A model generated the notes under the pieces. It saw nothing but the letters and a program-made list of their open reading frames with translations, was not told the DNA's origin and ran no database searches. Positions 1-5,204 of a stretch of 6,017 nt of DNA are shown one piece after another. This DNA is from Oxalobacteraceae bacterium (GTDB lineage Bacteria; Pseudomonadota; Gammaproteobacteria; Burkholderiales; Burkholderiaceae_D), in NCBI GenBank assembly GCA_003132085.1, contig PKWO01000509.1:361-6377 (forward strand), in the 5' to 3' direction. Within the stretch, counting starts at the first letter, position 1. Each line of letters opens with the position of its first letter. The translations under genes and the position numbers were made by a program.

Positions 1-1433
1 CAGTACTCGATCATCGAGTAATTCGTATGCGGGCCCCAGGTCAACGATGTCGCGTAGAAGGCGCCGATGCAGAGTGCCGCCAGGAATACCATGGCAATCA
101 GGCCGCGGCTCTCGGACGGTTTTTTCAACGCCGGCATTAGCCCTCGTCCCAACAGCGTGACCCAGAACAACAAGCCTATAAACAGCAGGACTTGCCAAAC
201 CCGGCCCATGCTGGTGTATTCAAGCCCTTGATTGCCGATCCAGAAACTGAAATCATTACCCATATGCTGCAAAGTGCCGAGCCAGCCGAATGCGGTGGAC
301 CCGACCACAATGAATAGTAGCGCATAGAACAGCACGTCGACACCGAGCTTCTGGAATTTCGGCTCGTATCCCGAGATCGCGGGCGCGATATACAGGCCGG
401 TGGCAAGCCACGCGGTCGCAATCCACAATACCGCGAATTGGGTATGGATGGTGCGGCTCACCGTGTAGGGTAGAATCTGCGCCAGCGGAAAGCCGAAAAA
501 GCTATGGCCCTCGACTGCATAGTGGGCGGTAATCGCGCCCATCGCGATTTGTGTCAGGATCAGCCCGATCACGACGTAGAAGTATTTCTTGGTAGCCTTC
601 ATGGACGGCGTCGGCTTCAGATCGAATAGCGGATCCGCTTTTGGCGGAGTCGGATCGCCTTCTTCCTTGTTGATCGAGTGGTAGAAAATCATGCCGGCAA
701 TTGCGGCGACCATCAAAATGACGCTGGCGATCGACCAGATCCCGGCGCCGGCAGTCGGCGTATTGTCGACCAGCGGTTCGTGCGGCCAGTTGCTGGTATA
801 GCTGAGATCGGATTCGCCCGGGCGGTCGGTTGTTGCCGACCATGCGGACCAGAATATGAATGCCGGTAGCGCTTGTAGATCAACCTGATCTGGCAGCGAT
901 CCGGAATTCATCGCATATTGTTCGCGCAGCTTGTCGAGCGACGGATCACTGCCAAATAGGCCGATATAGTGCCGAGTGACCTCCTGGACGGCCAGCGCGC
1001 GTTCAGGCGACAGCGTAATGGCGCCGGTTGCCGGATCGTAGGTGTTGCGGCGCATCTCGGCCTTGAGCATGCCGTTCAATTCGGCCTGCTGGCCGACGCC
1101 TAGCTGTTCAAACGGTTTGCCGAAATCGCGCTGGGCCCACACTGCGCGCAAAGCCAGCGCTTCACGATGCAGCCAGTCGGCGGACCAATCCGGCGCGACA
1201 TAGCTGCCATGGCCCCAAACCGTTCCCAACTGCTGGCCGCCGGCCGAAAGCCATGCTTCCTGGCCGCGTTGAACTTGTCCTTCTGAAAACAGCATAGTGC
1301 CGCTGGTGCTAACGACTTGTTTGGGAATGGGCGGCGCCGACAGATAAATCTCCGTTCCGACCCAGCCTAAAACGGCAAAGGACAGTACACAGATGACGGC
1401 GAGCCAAGTCCAGAGTTTGCGCGTGGGATGCAT
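1..1433 (-). CDS. norB: Quinol-dependent nitric oxide reductase (qNor), N-terminal part, cut by window edge
   Basis: This inner-membrane enzyme reduces two NO to N2O using electrons from quinol. The frame is open for 477 codons from the ATG at 1433 to the left edge, where it ends in the family motif HTNYSMIEY, so about the C-terminal 280 residues of a usual ~760-residue qNor lie outside. Visible order: TM1 at about residues 7-29; a long periplasmic region with RGQEAW and GHGSYVAPDW, the fused cytochrome-c-like part that has no CxxCH haem-binding motif, as in quinol-type enzymes; then TM helices near 232-253, 284-306, 330-350, 361-384, 410-430 and 445-463. His330 in RTIHTQF is the probable low-spin haem ligand. 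The start is supported by AAGGAA eight bases upstream; another ATG five bases upstream is out of frame. The gene is divergent from nsrR and probably NsrR-repressed through two operators over its promoter. The N-terminal extension argues against cytochrome-c-dependent NorB. Confidence 0.95.
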   Translation of the reverse strand, partial: MHPTRKLWTWLAVICVLSFAVLGWVGTEIYLSAPPIPKQVVSTSGTMLFSEGQVQRGQEAWLSAGGQQLGTVWGHGSYVAPDWSADWLHREALALRAVWAQRDFGKPFEQLGVGQQAELNGMLKAEMRRNTYDPATGAITLSPERALAVQEVTRHYIGLFGSDPSLDKLREQYAMNSGSLPDQVDLQALPAFIFWSAWSATTDRPGESDLSYTSNWPHEPLVDNTPTAGAGIWSIASVILMVAAIAGMIFYHSINKEEGDPTPPKADPLFDLKPTPSMKATKKYFYVVIGLILTQIAMGAITAHYAVEGHSFFGFPLAQILPYTVSRTIHTQFAVLWIATAWLATGLYIAPAISGYEPKFQKLGVDVLFYALLFIVVGSTAFGWLGTLQHMGNDFSFWIGNQGLEYTSMGRVWQVLLFIGLLFWVTLLGRGLMPALKKPSESRGLIAMVFLAALCIGAFYATSLTWGPHTNYSMIEY

Positions 1434-1502
1434 GGCATGGATTCCTTAATGGTGGTGGAGTTAAAATAAAAACGAACAAAAAAATAAAATCAAGTGCGAT
1501 TA

Positions 1503-1525
1503 AAGATGCATTTTATCTGCATAAA
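1503..1525. promoter_or_regulatory. NsrR-type operator 1, over the norB -10 box
   Basis: The left arm AAGATGCATTT equals the canonical NsrR half-site. After one central T the right arm ATCTGCATAAA keeps the TGCAT core but little else. It is therefore one perfect half-site plus a weak one in the known 11-1-11 layout. It covers the predicted norB -10 box, and its centre lies 27 bp from that of operator 2. Confidence 0.55.
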
Positions 1526-1538
1526 TAATAAGGTGCAA
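1503..1538 (-). promoter_or_regulatory. Putative sigma-70 promoter of norB
   Basis: Read on the minus strand, TTGCAC (1538-1533) is followed after 17 bases by TAAAAT (1515-1510). The -10 matches the consensus at 5 of 6 positions, while the -35 is poorer (3 of 6). Transcription would begin near 1503 and give a leader of about 70 bases before the norB ATG. Both boxes lie inside predicted NsrR operators, which fits direct repression. Confidence 0.55.
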
Positions 1539-1552
1539 GTTAAATACATCTT
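1530..1552. promoter_or_regulatory. NsrR-type operator 2, over the norB -35 box
   Basis: The arms are AAGGTGCAAGT and AAATACATCTT around one central T. Against the NsrR consensus (AAGATGCATTT, one base, then its complement) they match at 8 of 11 and 10 of 11 positions. The site covers the predicted norB -35 box. With an nsrR gene starting 126 bp away, this is the best operator candidate in the window. It might also autoregulate nsrR, but no nsrR promoter is clear enough to say. Confidence 0.7.
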
Positions 1553-1618
1553 ATAAAATAAACGTTGTTCGGAAGTCTCAATAAACATATATATTTAATA
1601 CTTCATTAATCCGACCTT

Positions 1619-1638
1619 CGATATTTGACGTAATATCG
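1619..1638. repeat. 20-bp perfect dyad upstream of nsrR
   Basis: The arms CGATATT (1619-1625) and AATATCG (1632-1638) are perfect inverted repeats around the six bases TGACGT. The dyad does not resemble the NsrR operator. It overlaps a TTGACG that could act as the nsrR -35 box, so it may be an operator for nsrR control. It lies 39 bases upstream of the nsrR ATG. Confidence 0.5.
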
Positions 1639-1677
1639 GTATTTGTAAATTTTCATCAATGGAATTTGAGTAAAACC

Positions 1678-2154
1678 ATGAGACTGACTGCCTACACCGA
1701 TTACACGTTGCGCACCTTGATGTATCTGGGTCTCAATCGGGATCGACTGGTGACGATCCAGGATATTGCCGAGTTGCATGGAATTTCAAAAAATCATTTG
1801 ATGAAAGTGGTGCATCAACTGGGGCTGACCGGCATGGTGGAAACGGTGCGCGGCCGTAACGGCGGACTTAAACTCAAGGAAGAGCCGGCCGATATCAATA
1901 TCGGCGAAGTAGTACGCAACACGGAAACCGATTTTTTCATGGCAGAGTGCTTTAACCGGGAAAGTAATGCGTGTGTATATGCGCCATCCTGCGCATTAAA
2001 AGGGGTATTGAGTTCGGCTACGGCGGCTTATTTGGAAGTGCTTGACGGCGTCACGCTCGACGATTTAATACGAAAAGACGGTAAGCGCGGAAAACGCAAT
2101 GGGGCTGCCAGTCCCATGCGCATCCACCCCGTCGTGAGTGAAAAAAAACGGTAG
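1678..2154 (+). CDS. nsrR: NsrR, Rrf2-family nitric-oxide-sensing transcriptional repressor
   Basis: This cytoplasmic repressor binds DNA when its Fe-S cluster is intact and lets go when NO attacks the cluster. The 158-residue product opens with MRLTAYTDYTLR, the typical NsrR N-terminus, including Asp8, which is a cluster ligand in Streptomyces NsrR. The winged helix-turn-helix covers about residues 26-63, with the wing around VRGRNGG. Cluster cysteines are Cys91, Cys99 and Cys105 (C-x7-C-x5-C), the Bacillus NsrR spacing rather than the tighter Escherichia coli one. The tail after residue 133 is basic and probably disordered. A TTG at 1666 in the same frame would add four residues, but it has no usable ribosome site and departs from the family N-terminus, so I prefer the ATG at 1678 with a weak GAG seven bases upstream. 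It is divergent from norB, its likely target. IscR or RirA are less likely given the operators and neighbours. Confidence 0.95.
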   Translation: MRLTAYTDYTLRTLMYLGLNRDRLVTIQDIAELHGISKNHLMKVVHQLGLTGMVETVRGRNGGLKLKEEPADINIGEVVRNTETDFFMAECFNRESNACVYAPSCALKGVLSSATAAYLEVLDGVTLDDLIRKDGKRGKRNGAASPMRIHPVVSEKKR

Positions 2155-2155
2155 T

Positions 2156-2194
2156 TGGATGGGTTAAGCCATCTCCAGTGGGTTAAGCCACCTG
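2156..2194. repeat. Two tandem hairpins with identical loop after nsrR
   Basis: TGGGTTAAGCCA occurs at 2160-2171 and again at 2179-2190, a 12-base direct repeat with period 19. Each copy can fold: GATGG/CCATC in the first and GTGG/CCAC in the second, both closing the loop GTTAAG. An A-T pair in the first stem is G-C in the second, so pairing is kept where the sequence differs. No T-tract follows on the plus strand, so it is not a standard intrinsic terminator. It begins just after the nsrR stop and may protect or end that transcript. Confidence 0.5.
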
Positions 2195-2308
2195 ATTTAT
2201 TTGGAGAACAAGATTCACCGGAATTCCGGCCTCAGACAAATGCCATATTTGCATTGCCTCGCTCAACGACGTGAGGCGACCTATGTATCGTCCCTGTAGA
2301 TCGACCAT
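2183..2308 (-). CDS. Doubtful 41-residue small ORF antisense in the nsrR-nnrS gap
   Basis: From an ATG at 2308 this frame encodes 41 residues beginning MVDLQGRYIGRLTSLSEAMQ and ending LVLQINQVA. The mix looks protein-like, with an amphipathic stretch and a hydrophobic strand, and a purine-rich AAGAG lies just upstream as a weak ribosome site. Its stop falls inside the second hairpin, so it would converge on nsrR with the hairpins between them. Against it: only 33 bases separate its start from that of nnrS on the other strand, codon third positions are neutral (about half G/C), and I recognise no family. It may be a chance ORF or a gene remnant. Confidence 0.2.
   Translation of the reverse strand: MVDLQGRYIGRLTSLSEAMQIWHLSEAGIPVNLVLQINQVA
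2218..2229. repeat. 12-bp perfect palindrome upstream of nnrS
   Basis: CCGGAATTCCGG is self-complementary over all 12 bases. It lies 112 bases before the nnrS ATG, where an operator could sit, but it matches no regulator motif I know. A second imperfect symmetry, AATGC-N7-GCATT, follows at 2239-2255. Chance is possible for both. Confidence 0.25.
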
Positions 2309-2341
2309 GATATGACTCTCTTGAAGATTGAAGAACCAAAA

Positions 2342-3514
2342 ATGTCGGCGAAGCGGTCCTCCGCGTTCATCGAACATCCTCTGTGGCGTCTCGGATTTCG
2401 CCCGTTTTACTTGCTGGCGGCAGTGTTCGCGGCAATCAGCGTGCCATTGTGGATGGCCGAATACCTTGGCGGGTGGCGCGGATTGCCGCATGTCAACCTA
2501 TACTGGCACATGCATGAAATGGTGTATGGCTTTGCGGTTGCCGTCATCATTGGATTTTTGTATACGGCAGGACGTAACTGGACCGGGTTGTGGACCCCGA
2601 GGCGGGGCCATCTGGCGGCGTTGGCAAGCCTGTGGTTGGCCGGCCGCATCGCGATGCTGTTCGCGCCTTCGGTCGCGGCAGCCGTGGTCGATTTGGCATT
2701 TCTGCCAGTTGCCGCATGGCCGATGTATCATGTCCTGCAGCGCTCGGGTAATAAGCGCAACCTGTTCCTGATTGGGTTGCTTGGTTTGCTCACGCTCGCT
2801 AATGCGGTTTTTCATGGCGCTGCTCTGGGGTGGATTGCGCTGGCCCCGTCATTGGCGATACAAGCAGCGATCCTGATTATCGTGACGATGGAATCGGTCA
2901 TAGGGGCGCGGGTCATTCCGATGTTTACCAGTAATGGAGCGCCCGGCACCAAGCCAATCGTGCACGCCAAGCGTGACTGGATCGCGTTGGCGTTAATGGC
3001 CAGTGCCGGCATCGCGTGGATATTCAGGTTGCCGGCACCGGCTGTCGCCGCTCTGGCGGCAGCAACGGCATGTGCGACGCTGCTGAGGCTGGCGGGCTGG
3101 AAGCCGCATCGCACGATGCATGTGCCATTGCTGTGGATTCTGCATTTGTCTTATGGCTGGATTTCCATTGGCTTTTTCCTGCTCGCGCTGGCGGCGCTGA
3201 ATGCGGTTTCGGCAAGCGCGGCATTCCATGCGCTGACCGTCGGCTCGATGGCGGGGTTGATTCTGGGCATGATGACGCGCACTACGCTAGGCCACACCGG
3301 ACGGGAACTTAAAACGGGTCGCGCTGAATTTTCGATGTATCTATTGATTCAAGTGGGCGCGTTGGCACGCGTGGCGGCAGCAATCGACATGGTCGGGATG
3401 CGAGATAGCGCGTTGATCATGGCCGCGGTTTGCTGGTCCGCTGCATTCCTGCTGTATGCGATCGTCTATGGGCCATATTTGTTTCGGCCGCGGCTTGACG
3501 GGCGTGAAGGTTAG
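2342..3514 (+). CDS. nnrS: NnrS family haem- and copper-containing membrane protein
   Basis: NnrS proteins are polytopic inner-membrane proteins that bind haem and copper. In Vibrio cholerae nnrS is NsrR-controlled and limits the iron loss caused by NO; the biochemical reaction is not settled. The product has 390 residues, near the usual family length, and is almost wholly hydrophobic, with about 12 predicted membrane helices. Family signatures in order: LWRLGFRPFYLLAA (14-27); WHMHEM (55-60) with His56 and His58 as probable metal or haem ligands; GFLYTAGRNWTG (71-82); RVIPMFTSN (190-198); HLSYGW (268-273); and HALTVGSMAGLILGMMTR plus GHTGR (296-321). An ATG at 2312 would add ten residues but has no ribosome site. 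The ATG at 2342 has GAAGAA upstream and gives the expected short N-terminus. It lies 187 bases after nsrR in the same direction, so it may be read with it or from its own promoter, which I could not identify. Confidence 0.93.
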   Translation: MSAKRSSAFIEHPLWRLGFRPFYLLAAVFAAISVPLWMAEYLGGWRGLPHVNLYWHMHEMVYGFAVAVIIGFLYTAGRNWTGLWTPRRGHLAALASLWLAGRIAMLFAPSVAAAVVDLAFLPVAAWPMYHVLQRSGNKRNLFLIGLLGLLTLANAVFHGAALGWIALAPSLAIQAAILIIVTMESVIGARVIPMFTSNGAPGTKPIVHAKRDWIALALMASAGIAWIFRLPAPAVAALAAATACATLLRLAGWKPHRTMHVPLLWILHLSYGWISIGFFLLALAALNAVSASAAFHALTVGSMAGLILGMMTRTTLGHTGRELKTGRAEFSMYLLIQVGALARVAAAIDMVGMRDSALIMAAVCWSAAFLLYAIVYGPYLFRPRLDGREG

Positions 3515-3551
3515 CTTACAGCGCTTTCAGGCGTTAGCATCTCGGAGAATT

Positions 3552-3565
3552 TTGACTTAGATCAA
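3552..3565 (+). promoter_or_regulatory. FNR/Anr box upstream of hemN
   Basis: TTGAC-TTAG-ATCAA matches the FNR-family consensus TTGAY-N4-ATCAA in both half-sites. Its centre is 3558.5. A -10-like TACACT follows at 3588-3593, putting the transcription start near 3600, so the box would be at about -41.5, the class II activating position. This predicts induction of hemN when oxygen is low, as described for hemN in other proteobacteria. Confidence 0.8.
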
Positions 3566-3587
3566 GATGCCGGGGTGGGCGACTCCG

Positions 3588-3593
3588 TACACT
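3588..3593 (+). promoter_or_regulatory. -10 box of the FNR-dependent hemN promoter
   Basis: TACACT matches TATAAT at 4 of 6 positions and lies 22 bases after the end of the FNR box, the spacing expected where FNR overlaps the -35 region. No separate -35 is needed. The predicted start near 3600 leaves a leader of about 50 bases before the hemN ATG at 3651. Confidence 0.55.
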
Positions 3594-3637
3594 GCATCGT
3601 GGTTGATCATGCTCCCATTCGAGGGGGAAGCGACCGC

Positions 3638-3642
3638 AGGAG
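3638..3642 (+). promoter_or_regulatory. Ribosome binding site deciding the hemN start
   Basis: AGGAG ends eight bases before the ATG at 3651. Earlier in-frame ATGs at 3567 and 3609 have nothing as good, and the one at 3567 begins two bases after the FNR box, upstream of the predicted transcription start. Confidence 0.7.
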
Positions 3643-3650
3643 CAGAAGAA

Positions 3651-5081
3651 ATGACAGTTTCAGCGACACCAACATCCATGACCCCCTCGGTGGAGTTCGA
3701 CGCGCCACTGATCCGCAAGTTGAACCAGTTGGGGCCGCGCTACACTTCGTATCCGACCGCAGACCGGTTTTCCGGCGCATTTGGCATAAGCGACTATCAG
3801 CAAGCGGTGGACAGCGTGCGGGCCGTTGGCGACAAGAATCCATTGTCGTTGTATCTGCATATTCCATTTTGCGACACAGTTTGCTATTACTGCGGATGCA
3901 ACAAGATCGTCACGAAAGATCGCAGCAAAGCGGTCGTTTATCTCGACTACCTGAAACGCGAAATAGAGATGCAAGGCAAGCTGTTCGCCGGCATGAATCA
4001 GATCGAGCAATTGCATTTCGGGGGCGGCACGCCGACGTACTTGTCGGATCAGCAAATGGACGATTTGATGGCCCATCTACGCCACTGGTTTCAATTTGCG
4101 CCGGATGAAATCGGGGAATATTCAATCGAAGTCGATCCGCGTACGGTCTCGCCCGAGCGGGTCCACGTTTTGCGTTCGCAGGGATTTAACCGGATTAGCT
4201 TGGGCGTGCAGGATTTCGATCCTATCGTGCAGAAAGCAGTCAATCGGATCCAGCCGGAAGAGCAAACGTTGGCGATTATCGAAGCGGCGCGCGATGCCGG
4301 CTTTCGTTCAGTCAGCATCGATCTGATTTACGGTCTGCCAAAACAAAATGTGATCACGATTGCGCAAACGCTGACCAAGGTCATTGCAGCGGATCCGGAC
4401 CGCATCGCAATCTACAATTACGCGCACATGCCGCATTTGTTCAAGCCGCAACGGCGCATAGCAGAGGAGGATTTGCCGACTGCGGACGCCAAGCTTGACA
4501 TGCTGTTTCTGTGCATCAAACGCCTGACCGAAGCCGGTTACGTCTACATCGGGATGGACCATTTCGCCAAGCCAACCGACGACTTGGCCGTGGCGCAAAA
4601 GGAAGGGCGTTTGCACCGTAATTTTCAGGGCTATTCGACTCACGCAGACGCCGACTTGGTGTCATGCGGCGTGTCGGCGATCAGCGCCGTGGGTGGGACA
4701 TACAGCCAAAATGTCAAAACACTTGAGACGTATTACGCCCATATTGATCAAGGCGAACTGCCAATTGCGCGCGGCATCAAATTGACAATGGATGATTTGT
4801 TGCGCCGGCTTGTGATTCAGCGGCTGATGTGCAATTTCGAGCTGTCGATTGCATCGATCGAGCAAATTTATCCGATTGATTTTGCCAGCTATTTTGCGTT
4901 GGAATTGGAAAAATTGCGGACAATGGAAATCGACGGCCTGATAAAAATAAATGCCGACCGGTTGAACGTTACGCTCAAAGGCCGTCTCCTGATCCGTAAT
5001 ATTTGCATGGTGTTTGACAGTTATCTGCATCTTAAACGCGAAATCATGCCGGAGCAGCTACGGTATTCCAAGACGATTTAA
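3651..5081 (+). CDS. hemN: Oxygen-independent coproporphyrinogen III dehydrogenase
   Basis: HemN is a cytoplasmic radical-SAM enzyme that oxidatively decarboxylates two propionates of coproporphyrinogen III to give protoporphyrinogen IX, so haem can be made without O2. The product has 476 residues from the ATG at 3651 (Escherichia coli HemN has 457). The [4Fe-4S] cysteines are Cys74, Cys78 and Cys81 in HIPFCDTVCYYCGCN, followed by Cys83. Tyr68, GGGTP (124-128) and SIEVDPR (158-164) line the SAM site. GVQDF, IDLIYGLPKQ, IGMDHFAKP and HRNFQGYSTHADADL follow in the family order, and the C-terminal domain ends with GRLLIRNICMVFDSYL. CGCN and that C-terminal domain separate HemN from the HemW group. 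The frame stays open upstream to 3567, but those 28 codons overlap the promoter and are probably not translated. An FNR box lies upstream and tandem terminators downstream, so it is likely its own transcription unit. Confidence 0.97.
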   Translation: MTVSATPTSMTPSVEFDAPLIRKLNQLGPRYTSYPTADRFSGAFGISDYQQAVDSVRAVGDKNPLSLYLHIPFCDTVCYYCGCNKIVTKDRSKAVVYLDYLKREIEMQGKLFAGMNQIEQLHFGGGTPTYLSDQQMDDLMAHLRHWFQFAPDEIGEYSIEVDPRTVSPERVHVLRSQGFNRISLGVQDFDPIVQKAVNRIQPEEQTLAIIEAARDAGFRSVSIDLIYGLPKQNVITIAQTLTKVIAADPDRIAIYNYAHMPHLFKPQRRIAEEDLPTADAKLDMLFLCIKRLTEAGYVYIGMDHFAKPTDDLAVAQKEGRLHRNFQGYSTHADADLVSCGVSAISAVGGTYSQNVKTLETYYAHIDQGELPIARGIKLTMDDLLRRLVIQRLMCNFELSIASIEQIYPIDFASYFALELEKLRTMEIDGLIKINADRLNVTLKGRLLIRNICMVFDSYLHLKREIMPEQLRYSKTI

Positions 5082-5092
5082 CGGCCTCCTTG

Positions 5093-5125
5093 TCAACCCC
5101 CGCCCCACTATGGGGTTGATTTTTT
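5093..5125 (+). terminator. Intrinsic terminator 1 after hemN
   Basis: The arms TCAACCCC (5093-5100) and GGGGTTGA (5112-5119) form an 8-bp stem with an 11-base loop, followed by six T (5120-5125). It lies 12 bases after the hemN stop and acts only on the plus strand, as there is no T-tract on the other side. Confidence 0.85.
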
Positions 5126-5159
5126 CAACCCTGCCCACAGCGCGGGGTTGACTTTTTTT
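5125..5159 (+). terminator. Intrinsic terminator 2 after hemN
   Basis: TCAACCCTGC (5125-5134) pairs with GCGGGGTTGA (5142-5151), ten pairs including one G-T, around the loop CCACAGC. Seven T follow at 5153-5159. It starts on the last T of terminator 1 and shares its outer arm sequence, suggesting a tandem duplication of about 32 bases. Its 3' arm contains the TTGACT proposed as the -35 box of the next gene. Confidence 0.85.
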
Positions 5160-5177
5160 CCAGGCGATTTTTATATT
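5148..5177 (+). promoter_or_regulatory. Putative sigma-70 promoter of the OB-fold gene
   Basis: TTGACT (5148-5153, 5 of 6) is followed after 18 bases by TATATT (5172-5177, 5 of 6). Transcription would start near 5184, about 20 bases before the ATG at 5205. The -35 box is the outer 3' arm of terminator 2 plus the first T of its tail. Confidence 0.6.
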
Positions 5178-5178
5178 A

Positions 5179-5196
5179 TTTTTCAACCATCCACAG
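5179..5196 (+). repeat. Direct repeat related to the terminator junction
   Basis: TTTTTCAACC followed closely by CCACAG occurs here and at 5121-5140, with two extra bases between the two blocks in the upstream copy. This copy lacks the GGGTTGA arm, so it cannot form the terminator stem. It may be a leftover third unit of the repeated array, now the leader of the OB-fold gene. Confidence 0.4.
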
Positions 5197-5204
5197 GAAC
5201 AATC

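Larger units (their letters stand above)
1434..1677. other. AT-rich divergent control region between norB and nsrR
   Basis: This 244-base gap separates the two divergent start codons and is clearly richer in A and T than the flanking genes. The norB-proximal half holds a promoter and two NsrR-type operators. The nsrR-proximal half holds a 20-bp dyad at 1619-1638 and a TTGACG at 1625-1630 that could be a -35 box, although no good -10 follows at 16-18 bases. I saw no convincing FNR/Dnr box (TTGAT-N4-ATCAA) here. Confidence 0.8.

Noticed and set aside
176..843. Two open frames on the minus strand (176-421 and 502-843)
   Set aside because: They are shifted relative to the norB frame, which is open without a stop over the whole stretch and has full qNor similarity. 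The shifted products look like random Arg/Ser-rich translation, and there is no sign of a frameshift in norB.
2239..2255. AATGC-N7-GCATT as an NsrR operator for nnrS
   Set aside because: The arms point the wrong way relative to the NsrR 11-1-11 pattern, and aligning either half to the consensus leaves the partner arm unmatched.
2312..2341. Upstream ATG at 2312 as the nnrS start
   Set aside because: It has no ribosome site and adds ten residues absent from the usual NnrS N-terminus. The ATG at 2342 is better supported, though only moderately.
2407..3312. Several open frames on both strands inside nnrS (for example 2498-2815 minus and 3016-3312 plus)
   Set aside because: All lie inside the well-supported nnrS frame, lack family features and look like shadows in GC-rich coding DNA.
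3515..3540. GC-containing imperfect hairpin just after nnrS as a terminator
   Set aside because: The stem is interrupted and no T-tract follows, so termination cannot be supported.
3603..3615. TTGATCATGCTCC as a second FNR box near hemN
   Set aside because: Only the TTGAT half fits; the second half does not, and it lies downstream of the predicted transcription start.
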